Assembly (NCBI GenBank): GCA_964435115.1
Contig: CAYSYM010000001.1
Span: 1-64,000, forward strand
Length of the DNA: 64,000 nucleotides
DNA from: CAYSYM01 sp964435115
GTDB lineage: Bacteria > Chloroflexota > UBA6077 > CF-72
Direction: 5' to 3'
A program made the translations under genes and the position numbers. This document shows positions 24,161 to 32,227 of the stretch, one piece after another; the stretch's first letter is position 1, and each line of letters opens with the position of its first letter. Under the pieces are notes generated by a model that was not told where the DNA came from, made no database searches, and saw nothing but the letters and a program-made list of their open reading frames with translations.

Positions 24161-25298
24161 CGTCGCGCACGCGCTCGACGAAGGCGGCCAGCGAGGGGCT
24201 GTTGCGGCGCAGGGCGCCCAGCAGGTCCGGCACCGGGCTTCTGGGCGAAGCGGCAAAGCCCTCGCCGTAGCTCCCGTAGAAGGCGAAGTACGCCTGGTTG
24301 AGCTTGCGGATCCGGTAGCCGTTCCGCTCCAGCTCGAGGCGGCGGGCCTCCATGTACTGCTCGGCGCCAGCGACCTGGCCGAGCGCGAGCAGCCGCTCCA
24401 CCTCGAGGCGAGTCGCCCGCATGAACGCGCGGAAGTCGAAGGCCGGACGAGGCCCGGGGCCTGGCGCCGGCGGGAGATCGAGCCGGCCGGCCAGCTCGTC
24501 GGCGATCTCCCCCCCGACAAGATCGGCCGCCGTCTCGTTGATCTCGCGGGTTTCCTGGCTCGCCCAGTAGCCGGCGCCCAGCGGGTAGAAGAGGAGGTAC
24601 TGGTGGAACCACTCGTGGGCGATGGACGCCAGCAGCGCCCGGGCCGGCTGGCTGGGCGGCACGATGGCCGGGTAGGTGGCGATGCCACCCACGGGCGCGA
24701 CGAGCGAGGCGACCCCGACGCTCTCCACTGACCGTTCCAGGGCTTCCTGCGCGGCTACGTCCAGGCCGGGCCGCAGGATGAGCGACTGCGCGACGCGCAG
24801 CTCGGTGCGGGGCGAGACGACGAGGATGTTGGGCGGCGGGGCCAGCGCGACGAGGACGGGTGGGAAGAGCCGGCCCTGGAACAGGCCGGCGCGTTCGCCG
24901 ACGCCGGCCTGCCAGTAGGCGGCGGCGACCAACCGCTCGAGCGCGGCCTCAGCGTCCGCCGCGCGGCGCTCGCGCTCGGACGCGGGAAGCTGGAGGAAGG
25001 CACGCGCGGCGTCCACGTCCCCGGGCTGCGGAGCGACGCCGCCGAACAGACCGGCCAGCAGGCGCGGGGCGCGTTCCCCCAGGTTGGCTGTCTCCCAGTC
25101 AAGCAGCGAGAAGCGGGCCGGGCCCGACGCGGCCAGGATCCGTGCCGCTTCGTCGGGGACCCGGGGCGTGAGCAGCCAGGGCAGGAGTGCGACGAGGGCC
25201 GGGAGCCAGCGGAGAAGCTGCCAGACGCGGTGCAGACCAGCGGGCAGCGCCCGCACGCGCTGCGCCGCGGCCTGTCCGGGCTGGCCGATCACCGCCAC
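24117..25298 (-). CDS. Membrane-anchored putative zinc metallopeptidase (HEWFH)
   Basis: 393 aa from GTG 25298. TACCGT lies 7 nt upstream of it, and the longer frame to 25433 would overlap the divergent sigma gene. One transmembrane helix (about 28-45) precedes an exported domain. Residues 228-232 are HEWFH, a zincin HExxH motif, and 'NETAAD' with Glu255 lies 23 residues downstream of its second His, placed like a gluzincin third ligand. No family is recognised. Role unknown: envelope proteolysis is inference. Confidence 0.65.
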   Translation of the reverse strand: MAVIGQPGQAAAQRVRALPAGLHRVWQLLRWLPALVALLPWLLTPRVPDEAARILAASGPARFSLLDWETANLGERAPRLLAGLFGGVAPQPGDVDAARAFLQLPASERERRAADAEAALERLVAAAYWQAGVGERAGLFQGRLFPPVLVALAPPPNILVVSPRTELRVAQSLILRPGLDVAAQEALERSVESVGVASLVAPVGGIATYPAIVPPSQPARALLASIAHEWFHQYLLFYPLGAGYWASQETREINETAADLVGGEIADELAGRLDLPPAPGPGPRPAFDFRAFMRATRLEVERLLALGQVAGAEQYMEARRLELERNGYRIRKLNQAYFAFYGSYGEGFAASPRSPVPDLLGALRRNSPSLAAFVERVRDVTTVDQLRRAARGA

Positions 25299-25305
25299 AG
25301 GAAGA

Positions 25306-25311
25306 ACGGTA
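25306..25311 (-). promoter_or_regulatory. Leaderless-type -10 box (TACCGT)
   Basis: TACCGT on the minus strand, 7 nt before GTG 25298. It lies 40 bp from the divergent TACGAT box of the ECF sigma gene. Confidence 0.35.
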
Positions 25312-25351
25312 CCGGGAAGCCCCACCGCGTGCCGAGTCTTTCCTCCCCGAG

Positions 25352-25357
25352 TACGAT
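25352..25357 (+). promoter_or_regulatory. Leaderless-type -10 box (TACGAT) for the ECF sigma operon
   Basis: TACGAT, 6 nt, then GTG 25364. Confidence 0.5.
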
Positions 25358-25363
25358 GCGGAC

Positions 25364-26011
25364 GTGGTCCAGAACGCCGGTGGAGCTGACGCAGCGGCGC
25401 TGGAGGCCGCCCGGCGGGGCGACCTGGCGGCATTCAACCACTTCGTCCGGCGGTACCAGCGCCAGATCTACAATCTCTGCTTCCGGATGCTCGGCAATGC
25501 CGAGGATGCCGCGGACGCCACGCAAGAGGCCTTTCTCCACGCCTACCGCGGGCTCTCCGGCTTCCGCGGACCAGCCGATGGCTTCGTGAGCTGGCTGGTG
25601 CGCATTGCCGCCAATGGGTGTTACGACCAGCTCCGGCGGCAGCAGCGACGGCCGAGTGAGAGCCTCGAGCGGCTGATCCAGGAACCTGGGGAGGACGGGG
25701 CGCCGCTGCAGCGAGTGGAACCGCGAGACCCGTCGCCGGGCCCCGACGCGCGCGCGATGAGCGCCGAGACGGCCCGCCGCATCCAGGCGGGGCTCGACGC
25801 GCTGTCGCCCCACCTGCGCCTGACAGTGGTGCTGTGCGACGTGCAGGGCTTGCGCTACGAGGAAGCAGCGGCGGCGATGCAGGTGGAGCTGGGGACGGTG
25901 AAGAGCCGCCTGAGCCGGGCCCGGGTGCAGCTCCGCGCCTACCTCGTCGCGCACGGGGAACTACCAGCCGCGGCGCGCCGTCTGGAGAGGAGAGAGGGCG
26001 GCACGGAGTGA
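25364..26011 (+). CDS. ECF sigma factor
   Basis: 215 aa. Region 2 is seen in 'FNHFVRRYQRQIYNLCFRML' through 'DATQEAFLHAYRGLSGF' and 'WLVRIAANGCYDQLRRQQRR'. Region 4 is near 150-200 with 'LTVVLCDVQGLRYEEAAAAM' and 'GTVKSRLSRARVQLRAYL'. Regions 1.2 and 3 are absent, as expected for ECF. The GTG start is chosen from the TACGAT box. The stop overlaps the anti-sigma start by GTGA, so the three downstream genes are translationally coupled. Confidence 0.93.
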   Translation: MVQNAGGADAAALEAARRGDLAAFNHFVRRYQRQIYNLCFRMLGNAEDAADATQEAFLHAYRGLSGFRGPADGFVSWLVRIAANGCYDQLRRQQRRPSESLERLIQEPGEDGAPLQRVEPRDPSPGPDARAMSAETARRIQAGLDALSPHLRLTVVLCDVQGLRYEEAAAAMQVELGTVKSRLSRARVQLRAYLVAHGELPAAARRLERREGGTE

Positions 26012-26835
26012 GCGAGGCGTACCCGCACCTGGATGACGAGACGCTGTCTGCGCTGGTGGACGGCCGCTTGACGCTTCCGGAGGCCGCCTCTGCGCGTGCC
26101 CACCTGCGCGGCTGTCCAGCGTGCGGCCATCGCTGGGCGGAGCTCGGCGCCGTCGCCAGCCTGCTGCGCGCCTTGCCGGAGGTCGAGCCGCCGCGCGACT
26201 TCAGCCTTGGCCCACGCGCTCTCGCGCCCGAGGGGGAGCCCGCGCCGGTGGTCCGAGGCGTCGTCGCCGGGAGCGGCCGCGACGCGCCGAGCAGGCTCAC
26301 GTGGTGGTACCGGTGGACGCGGGTGGTGGCGTCCGCGGCGGCGGCCAGCTTCCTGGTCCTCGCCGCGGGGGAGGTGTACCTGCGAGCGGCCGGCCCGGTG
26401 GGTGGCGCGCCGGCGGTCCAGGGAGCCAGCGAGGGAGCGAGGACGGCCTACGCTCCACCGGCACCGGCAGCCACGGCGAGCGTGCCGGAGCAGCTCCAGG
26501 CGCCAGGCGGCGCCGCGCCGCCGGTACCCAGCGGACCCCGGGACGCTCAGGCCGCTCAGCCGGCCGCCCGGTCTGCCGCACCACCAGCGCCGCCGGGCCC
26601 GCAGGTAGCCCCGATGCCGTCTCCGCCCGCCGCAGACGTCGCCGCGCTGGAGCAGCGAGCGGCCGCCACCCAGCAGAGGCCGATCGCGACCCAGACCCCA
26701 ACGGTCCGGCTGCTCGGCGTGGCGGCCATCGGCTTCGGCCTCCTGGCAGTCGCCAGTGCGCTGGCGGCGCTCGCCCTTCGCAACCGCCTGCGGCCCGCGC
26801 CGGAGGATACCAGCTCCGAGGAGGATCGAGTGTGA
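26008..26835 (+). CDS. Anti-sigma factor with zinc-finger (zf-HC2) and transmembrane anchor
   Basis: 275 aa. The N-terminal zinc-binding anti-sigma domain carries 'DDETLSALVDGRL' and then 'HLRGCPACGHRW', a His-x3-Cys-x2-Cys set. A transmembrane helix lies near 105-130. A long Pro/Ala-rich exported linker follows, with a second hydrophobic helix at about 232-255. It should hold the ECF sigma factor inactive at the membrane until an envelope signal arrives. Start GTG 26008 overlaps the sigma stop. Confidence 0.88.
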   Translation: MSEAYPHLDDETLSALVDGRLTLPEAASARAHLRGCPACGHRWAELGAVASLLRALPEVEPPRDFSLGPRALAPEGEPAPVVRGVVAGSGRDAPSRLTWWYRWTRVVASAAAASFLVLAAGEVYLRAAGPVGGAPAVQGASEGARTAYAPPAPAATASVPEQLQAPGGAAPPVPSGPRDAQAAQPAARSAAPPAPPGPQVAPMPSPPAADVAALEQRAAATQQRPIATQTPTVRLLGVAAIGFGLLAVASALAALALRNRLRPAPEDTSSEEDRV

Positions 26836-27665
26836 TGTTCAAGCCGTCAAGCGCTTCGCGCTTGCTTTTCAGGGGGCTCAGCACGTGGGCCTCACCTGTA
26901 GCAAGTCGTGCCAAACGTTGGCCCACTCGCTTGGCCATGCCCCTCGCCCTCGCGCTCACGATCGCGGTCGCCGCGGCGGGCGTGCAGGCGACACGCGCGT
27001 CCGCGCAGGCGACACCGGGGCCGACCCAGGGCCCGAACCCGCAGGGGATCAGCGTGCTCGGCGAAGGGGTGGTCACCGCGTCGCCCACCCTGGCGCGCGT
27101 CACCCTGGGCGTGGACGTGTTCAATGCGTCGCTCGCGGCGGCGCAGTCTGAGGCGGCGACGCGCATGGACGCGGTCGTCCAGCGGCTGAAGGCGGCCGGC
27201 ATCCCGGACGCGGCCATCCAGACGGTCAGCTTCAACGTCTCGCCGCAGTACGACTTCCGCGACAACCAGACCCCGGTGCTACGTGGCTACCAGGTCCAGA
27301 ACCTGGTGGAGGTCAAGGTGAGCGACGTCGCCGGACTGGGGGCGCTGCTGGACGATGTGGTGAGCGCCGGCGCCACCCGCGTGTTCGGGATCCGCTTCGA
27401 GTCGGACGAGATGGGGCGGCTGAAGGAGATGGCGCGAGACCAGGCGATGCGGAACGCGCGTGCCAAGGCCGAGCAGCTCGCCCGCGAAGCCGGCGTGTCG
27501 GTCGGCCGAGCCGTGTACATCGAGGACTCGGATGTCGGCGGCGTGACCCCGGTGCGCGCGGAGCAGCTCGCCGCGCCAGCCGCTGCGCCGGCGCCCAGGA
27601 CCCCGGTGCAGCCGGGCGAGCTGCAGGTCCGCTCCGTGGTGCGGGTCATCTGGAGCATCCAGTAG
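26835..27665 (+). CDS. SIMPL-domain (DUF541) exported protein
   Basis: 276 aa from ATG 26835, which overlaps the anti-sigma stop; GTG 26832 is equally possible. The first about 35 residues are encoded by repeat copy B. An in-frame ATG at 26937, at the end of the repeat, starts an ideal signal peptide ('MPLALALTIAVAAAG'). The mature part is a full SIMPL domain: 'GISVLGEGVVTASPTLARVTLGVDV' in outline and 'NARAKAEQLAREAGVSVG'. Its operon with sigma and anti-sigma implies the stress response includes this envelope protein. True start unresolved. Confidence 0.88.
   Translation: MFKPSSASRLLFRGLSTWASPVASRAKRWPTRLAMPLALALTIAVAAAGVQATRASAQATPGPTQGPNPQGISVLGEGVVTASPTLARVTLGVDVFNASLAAAQSEAATRMDAVVQRLKAAGIPDAAIQTVSFNVSPQYDFRDNQTPVLRGYQVQNLVEVKVSDVAGLGALLDDVVSAGATRVFGIRFESDEMGRLKEMARDQAMRNARAKAEQLAREAGVSVGRAVYIEDSDVGGVTPVRAEQLAAPAAAPAPRTPVQPGELQVRSVVRVIWSIQ
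26848..26939 (+). repeat. Dispersed ~90-bp hairpin repeat, copy B
   Basis: CAAGCGCTTCGCGC, CTTTTC, CTCAGCACGTGGGCC; perfect arms GTGGGCC (26885-26891) and GGCCCAC (26920-26926) with a 28-nt spacer, ending at an in-frame ATG. It lies within the 5' end of the SIMPL gene. Confidence 0.75.
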
Positions 27666-27766
27666 CAGGCACGACCTTCGGAGCGACGGTGGCGACCTGG
27701 CCGGCCTGCCTCTGGCGTGGAGAGCGACCGGGAGCGCTGGCGTGGCAGGAGGTCGTCTGTCAGCGG

Positions 27767-28813
27767 TTAGCGGGCGGGCCCGAGCGACGGCAGGCGGAGG
27801 AGCAGCAGGTCGAGGGCGAGGCGGGGGTTGACGTTGGCGTCCAGGTCGGCCAGCGTCTGCTGGACCCGCGCCTGCGCCTCGCGCGCCTGGGCTGGCGCCA
27901 GCCTAGCGGCGGCCTGGGCACGCTCCGCCTCGCCGGGGTGCGCGAGGGCCACCCGCTCCCCCAGTCCGAGCTGTGCCAGCAGCACCGCCCGCCACCAGCC
28001 CAGCCAGACGCGGAGTGTCGCCCGCACCGCCTCCGGCTGGCTGGACCACCGCTCGGTGAGGCCGCGGGCGATGGCCAGGCGTCCGAGACGGTCCGCGCCC
28101 AGCGCGTCGAACAGCGCGCGCGCGTCGGCCTCACGAGCGTCGAGCACGGCGGGGTCGCGCGCCGCGGCCAGCGCCCAGCCGGGGCGGCCAGCGGCGAGCG
28201 CGGCGAGGCGGTTGGCGCGCTCTTCGTCGGCCAGCCCGCGCCGGACCAGCGCCTCAGCCAGCGCCGCGCGCGGCACCGGTCGTAGCGGCAGCTCCTGGCA
28301 GCGCGAGACGATGGTGGGCAGGACGGCCCCGCGATCGGCAGCCGTCAGGACGAAGTGGACGTACGGGGTTGGCTCTTCGAGCGTCTTCAGCAGGCGACTG
28401 GCCGCTTCGGGCTGGAGCTCTTCGGCGTTGAGAATCAGGTAGACCTTCTTTCGGCCGTCGGCCGGGCGGAGCTGGGCATCCGCCTGGATGAACTCCACGT
28501 TGTCTGCGTAGTCCTTCGGCGGCGGAGCGCCGGTTGGGGCCCGCAGCAGGATGACCTTCCGCTCCGGAGCACGCCTGACCACCCGCACGTCGGGATGCAC
28601 CCCGCGCTCGATCAGCCGGCACGGGCGGCAAGCGCCGCACGGCCGATCCGCCGGGTCGGCCAGGCAGTTCAGCGCCTTCGCCAGCTCGAGGGCGAGCGTG
28701 CGTCGCCCGACGCCGCGGGGCCCGGTGAGGAGGTAGGCGTGGGCGGTGCGCCCACGGGCGATGCCGCGCCTGAGCAGCGCCACCGCATTTGCGTGGCCGA
28801 TGACGCGGTCCAT
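27767..28813 (-). CDS. holB: DNA polymerase III delta-prime subunit
   Basis: 348-aa clamp-loader AAA+ protein. The P-loop is 'LLTGPRGVGRRTLALELAKAL'-like, with the last residues degenerate. The four-Cys zinc module is 'CLADPADRPCGACRPCRLI', and the sensor/arginine-finger region is 'NAEELQPEAASRLLKTLEEP' with 'TIVSRCQELPLRPV'. It loads the sliding clamp with tau/gamma and delta. Start ATG 28813. It runs convergent to the SIMPL gene and follows the kinase-BON gene. Confidence 0.92.
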   Translation of the reverse strand: MDRVIGHANAVALLRRGIARGRTAHAYLLTGPRGVGRRTLALELAKALNCLADPADRPCGACRPCRLIERGVHPDVRVVRRAPERKVILLRAPTGAPPPKDYADNVEFIQADAQLRPADGRKKVYLILNAEELQPEAASRLLKTLEEPTPYVHFVLTAADRGAVLPTIVSRCQELPLRPVPRAALAEALVRRGLADEERANRLAALAAGRPGWALAAARDPAVLDAREADARALFDALGADRLGRLAIARGLTERWSSQPEAVRATLRVWLGWWRAVLLAQLGLGERVALAHPGEAERAQAAARLAPAQAREAQARVQQTLADLDANVNPRLALDLLLLRLPSLGPAR

Positions 28814-28890
28814 CCGGCTAGCGCGAGCGCCGCGGGCCGGCCGCCGTAGGATGCCTTGCGCTCCCGTCGGCGACCCGCGAACGCGCGCGC

Positions 28891-29736
28891 CTACATCCCG
28901 GTGAGTGGCGGCGGTTGGACACGCAGGTCATTCTCCACCGAGTGCACGCCAGGCACGGCCCGCACCACCTCGTCGACGGCGTCACGGTCGTCCTCGGTGA
29001 TGACCTCGCCCTCGATCCGGACGTGGCCGGCGTCGGCCCAGACCCGGAGGCCGTTCACCCAGACGCTGGCCTCACCCTGGAGCATGGTCTCGACCCGGCT
29101 GGCGAGGCCAAGGTCGGCGAGCTTCCGCTCGTCCACGGGCGTCCGGGCCAGCTCGCCACGCTCGACGAGGCTGGCGATGAGCTCCGCGGCCTGCGGGATC
29201 GTGAAGCGCCCGGTGTTCACCACCAGATCCCACTGCTGCGGGTCAAGCCAGTCGATGTTGAAGAGGTAGCGCATGTAGCCGGCGCCAGATCGCTCGCGCT
29301 GGCGCATCAGCTCCCGCGCCTGCTCGCGGGTCAACGGCCCGCGGACGTCGTCGTAGCCGTGCTCCATCAGCCGTTCGAGCCGCAGGTCGGGCGGGGCGAC
29401 CGCCTGGACGCGGAGCACGTGGTGGAACCCGCGCAGCAGCTGCCCCGCCCCAAGACCAACGATGACCACGTCGTCCTCCTCCGCCAGGTGCGTGACCACG
29501 CGCCGCAGCACGCTGGCGTAGCGGCGCCGCTCTTCGTTGAAGCGCTCCCAGAAGGAGGGGGAGCGCTCGTGCAGCTCCGGCGACCGCTCGAGCGCGGCAT
29601 CTGGGCCACTTAGCTCCTCGGCGAGCTGGGTGAGCTCCCGCCGGCCGACCAGGCGATAGCCCAGTCGCGCGGCCAGCACCTCGGCGAGCACGTCGCCCAG
29701 CGACCCCGGCGTCCGCGAGATGGTGATGACGGCCAT
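28891..29736 (-). CDS. Cytidylate-kinase-like protein fused to a BON domain
   Basis: 281 aa. Residues 1 to about 195 match cytidylate-kinase-like proteins: 'AVITISRTPGSLGDVLAEVLAARLGYRLV', 'HVLRVQAVAPPDLRLERLMEHG', the lid-like 'RERSGAGYMRYLF' and 'WDLVVNTGRFTI'. The Walker A region is degenerate (no GKS/T). Residues from about 205 form a BON domain ('ETMLQGEASVWVNGLRVWADAGHVRIEG' in outline). The fusion suggests regulation or localisation through lipid or ligand binding. TAGAAT lies 10 nt before ATG 29736; an in-frame ATG 33 bases further upstream is an alternative. Confidence 0.8.
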   Translation of the reverse strand: MAVITISRTPGSLGDVLAEVLAARLGYRLVGRRELTQLAEELSGPDAALERSPELHERSPSFWERFNEERRRYASVLRRVVTHLAEEDDVVIVGLGAGQLLRGFHHVLRVQAVAPPDLRLERLMEHGYDDVRGPLTREQARELMRQRERSGAGYMRYLFNIDWLDPQQWDLVVNTGRFTIPQAAELIASLVERGELARTPVDERKLADLGLASRVETMLQGEASVWVNGLRVWADAGHVRIEGEVITEDDRDAVDEVVRAVPGVHSVENDLRVQPPPLTGM

Positions 29737-29746
29737 GCTGCGCGCG

Positions 29747-29752
29747 ATTCTA
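29747..29752 (-). promoter_or_regulatory. -10 box (TAGAAT) for the kinase-BON gene
   Basis: TAGAAT on the minus strand, 10 nt before ATG 29736, giving a very short or absent leader. Confidence 0.4.
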
Positions 29753-29822
29753 CGCGTTTTGGGCGCCATGTTCTCGCGCGGGCGCCGCGCGCCGGCGTAC
29801 TTGCGGCTCGGCAGCGCTCGCC

Positions 29823-29828
29823 TACAAT
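29823..29828 (+). promoter_or_regulatory. -10-like box (TACAAT) upstream of repeat copy D
   Basis: TACAAT on the plus strand. A transcript from about 29835 would carry the whole repeat hairpin as the leader of the DUF4015 gene. Confidence 0.35.
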
Positions 29829-29869
29829 CCGGCGCGCTGGGGTCCGCGCCGCGGGCCCAGCGTGCCTGA

Positions 29870-29958
29870 GCGCTGCGCGCGGGTGCGTCCAGCACGCTCA
29901 GCACGTGGGCCGCACCGGCGCCCATCCATGCCGAACGTCGGCCCACCCGCCTAGCATG
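29870..29958 (+). repeat. Dispersed ~90-bp hairpin repeat, copy D
   Basis: Begins GCGCTGCGCG. Perfect arms GTGGGCC (29905-29911) and GGCCCAC (29940-29946) with a 28-nt spacer; ends TAGCATG, whose ATG is the start codon of the next gene. The repeat is outside the coding frame here. Confidence 0.75.
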
Positions 29959-31806
29959 TACTCCCCCCGCGGCTGGTCGTACTCGTCCTCGCCTCGGCCG
30001 GCCGGCTCGCCTTCCAGGCGGCGTCCGCGACGCCGTCTCGACCTGCGCGTCCTCCGGCGGCTGGGTCCCCTGCCGCTCGTGCTGGCGCTGGTCGGCGGGC
30101 TGAGCTGGTACCACTTCCTCTTCCCGGGGTTCGCCCTCGACGGCGCGGTCGTCGACGCGGCCTCGGGTCGGCCGCTGGCCGGTGCGCGGGTGCGCGCCAG
30201 TGTGGACGAGGGGCTGGCTGGAGCAGACGGGGCCTTTCGCCTGCGGCGTGTGAAGCCGCCGGAAGTGCTGGCCGTGGAGCTGCCGGGCTACGTGCCGGCG
30301 ACTGTGCGGGCACTCCTCCCGAACCAGCGGCTGGTGGCGCAGCTCCAGCCGGTGACGCTGGACGTGCGGGTGCGGGACGTGGCAACCCAGCAGCCGATCC
30401 CCGACGCCATCGTGTCCATCGGCGCCCGGGTGGCGACGGCGCAGGGCGAGGGCGAGTTCCGGCTCGGGCCGGTGCGCCCGGACGACCGGATCGTGGTCGC
30501 CGCGCCCGGCTACACGCGGCAGGAGCTGCCGTATGAAGGCCAGGCTTCGCTGGAAGTGGCCTTACCGGTGAGCCTGGTTGGGCGGGTGACGGATGCGGCG
30601 ACCGGCCGGCCGCTGGCGCGCGCGCCCGTCTCGGTGGCGGGTACGCCGTACGTGACGGACGGAGGCGGCCGGTACGAGCTACCGGCGCGCCCGGCCGCGG
30701 GGCGCGTGACGGCCATCGTGCCCGGCTACCGCCGCTCGCAGCTCGACCTGGCCACCCAGCGCGGCCTCGACCTGCGGCTCCAGCCGAACGAGGTGAAGGC
30801 GCTCTACCTGACCTACTACGCCATCGGACACCCGGACTACGTGCGCCGCATGTTCGAGCTGCTGGACACGACCGAGCTGAATGCGGTGGTCATCGACGTC
30901 AAGGGAGACCGGGGCTTCCTGGCGTACCGCAGTGGTGTGCCCCTGGCCGACCAGATTGGTGCCAACGCCGACCCGACGATCAAGGACCTAGCGGCGCTCT
31001 TGCAGGCGCTGCGCGAGCGAGGGGTGTACACGATTGCCCGGATCGTCGCGTTCAAGGACGACCTGCTGGCTCGTAACGGCGCCGCGGTCGGCGTGGACGT
31101 GGCGGTCAAGGACCGGCGCGACGGCCAGCCCTGGGTGGATGGCGAGGGGCTGGCGTGGGTAGACCCCTTCCAGCCAGCCGTCTGGGACTACAACGTCGCC
31201 CTTGCGAGGGAGGCGATCGAGCGGGGCTTCGACGAGGTGCAGTTTGACTACGTGCGCTTCCCGACGGACCCGGCGGTGGGGAATGCGCTCGAAAACGCCG
31301 TCTACGCCCAGCCGTCGACGCCGGCGAGCCGTGTGGAGGCGCTCCGGCGCTTCCTGGCGCGTGGGCGGGAAGCGGTGAACGCGGCTGGCGGGTTCCTGGG
31401 CATCGACACCTACGGGTACACCACCTGGTGGGAGGACGACGGCGGAATCGGCCAGGACCTCGTGGCGCTCGCCGACGTCGTGGACTACATCTCGCCCATG
31501 GTGTACCCCTCGACGTTCGACGCGGGACTACCCGGCGGGCTGGTCTACCCGACGGTGGTGCGGGAGCCGTACGAGGTGGTGTACGAGAGCCTGAAGCGTG
31601 CCCGCGAGAAGCTGGCGGGGAAGCGCGCCGTCATTCGGCCCTGGCTGCAGTACTTCGACGACTACCCGTGGGCAACCGGCGTCCGCTACGACGCGCCGCA
31701 GATCGAAGCGCAGAAGAAGGCGGTCGCCGATTCGGGATCGTTCGGCTGGATGCTGTGGGACCCGGCGAACCAGTACGGGCGGGGCGGCCTGGCGCCGAAG
31801 GGCTAG
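29956..31806 (+). CDS. Putative glycoside hydrolase (DUF4015/GH13-like TIM barrel) with carboxypeptidase-regulatory-like repeats
   Basis: 616 aa. A basic N-terminus and transmembrane anchor (about 30-52) are followed by three tandem beta-sandwich modules resembling CarboxypepD_reg repeats ('GAVVDAASGRPLAGARV', 'RDVATQQPIPDAIVSIG', 'GRVTDAATGRPLARAPVSV'). The catalytic barrel runs from about 285: 'KALYLTYYAIG', 'LNAVVIDVKGDRG', 'GFDEVQFDYVRFPTD', 'DYISPMVYPST' and 'LQYFDDYPWATGVRYDAPQI'. It likely cleaves an extracellular polysaccharide from the cell surface. Its ATG is the last three bases of repeat copy D. Confidence 0.85.
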   Translation: MYSPRGWSYSSSPRPAGSPSRRRPRRRLDLRVLRRLGPLPLVLALVGGLSWYHFLFPGFALDGAVVDAASGRPLAGARVRASVDEGLAGADGAFRLRRVKPPEVLAVELPGYVPATVRALLPNQRLVAQLQPVTLDVRVRDVATQQPIPDAIVSIGARVATAQGEGEFRLGPVRPDDRIVVAAPGYTRQELPYEGQASLEVALPVSLVGRVTDAATGRPLARAPVSVAGTPYVTDGGGRYELPARPAAGRVTAIVPGYRRSQLDLATQRGLDLRLQPNEVKALYLTYYAIGHPDYVRRMFELLDTTELNAVVIDVKGDRGFLAYRSGVPLADQIGANADPTIKDLAALLQALRERGVYTIARIVAFKDDLLARNGAAVGVDVAVKDRRDGQPWVDGEGLAWVDPFQPAVWDYNVALAREAIERGFDEVQFDYVRFPTDPAVGNALENAVYAQPSTPASRVEALRRFLARGREAVNAAGGFLGIDTYGYTTWWEDDGGIGQDLVALADVVDYISPMVYPSTFDAGLPGGLVYPTVVREPYEVVYESLKRAREKLAGKRAVIRPWLQYFDDYPWATGVRYDAPQIEAQKKAVADSGSFGWMLWDPANQYGRGGLAPKG

Positions 31807-31825
31807 ACTGGGCTAGCCGCACCTC

Positions 31826-32128
31826 ATGGCCACCCGACTCCCGATCGACGACGCTGTGCTGACGGACTTCTGCGTCCGCTACTACGTGCTGCGCCTCGCT
31901 CTGTTCGGCTCGCGCCTGGCCGGCACTCCCCGTCCCGACAGCGACGTGGACCTGCTGGTGGAGTTCGAACCGGGCGGCGGGCCCGGCCTCCTTGGCCTGG
32001 CTGAGATGGAGGCCGAGTTGTCCGCGCTCCTCAGCGGCCGCCGTGTGGACCTCCGGACGCCGCGCGACCTGAGCCGCTCCTTCCGCGACGAGGTCCTGCG
32101 GACGGCCCAGGTGCAGTATGCGCGCTGA
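31826..32128 (+). CDS. Orphan minimal nucleotidyltransferase (MNT domain)
   Basis: 100 aa. The core motif 'LALFGSRLAGTPRPDSDVDLLVEFEPG' in outline gives GS-x9-DxD, the nucleotidyltransferase metal site. Such proteins usually pair with HEPN toxins as AMPylating antitoxins. No HEPN gene lies on either side: upstream is a glycosidase, downstream a histidine kinase. Start ATG 31826; TAGACT overlaps the previous stop codon 16 nt upstream. Function without its partner is unclear. Confidence 0.85.
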   Translation: MATRLPIDDAVLTDFCVRYYVLRLALFGSRLAGTPRPDSDVDLLVEFEPGGGPGLLGLAEMEAELSALLSGRRVDLRTPRDLSRSFRDEVLRTAQVQYAR

Positions 32129-32214
32129 GGACCGTCCTGGAGGCGCCTCAGGGAGCGGACGCCTGATCTGAGCCAGCCCCCAGACGCTCACTGAAGCCGT
32201 GCGCGTCGAGGGCT

Positions 32215-32220
32215 TAGACT
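32215..32220 (+). promoter_or_regulatory. Leaderless-type -10 box (TAGACT)
   Basis: TAGACT, 7 nt, then GTG 32228 of the histidine kinase gene. Confidence 0.5.
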
Positions 32221-32227
32221 TCTGCAC

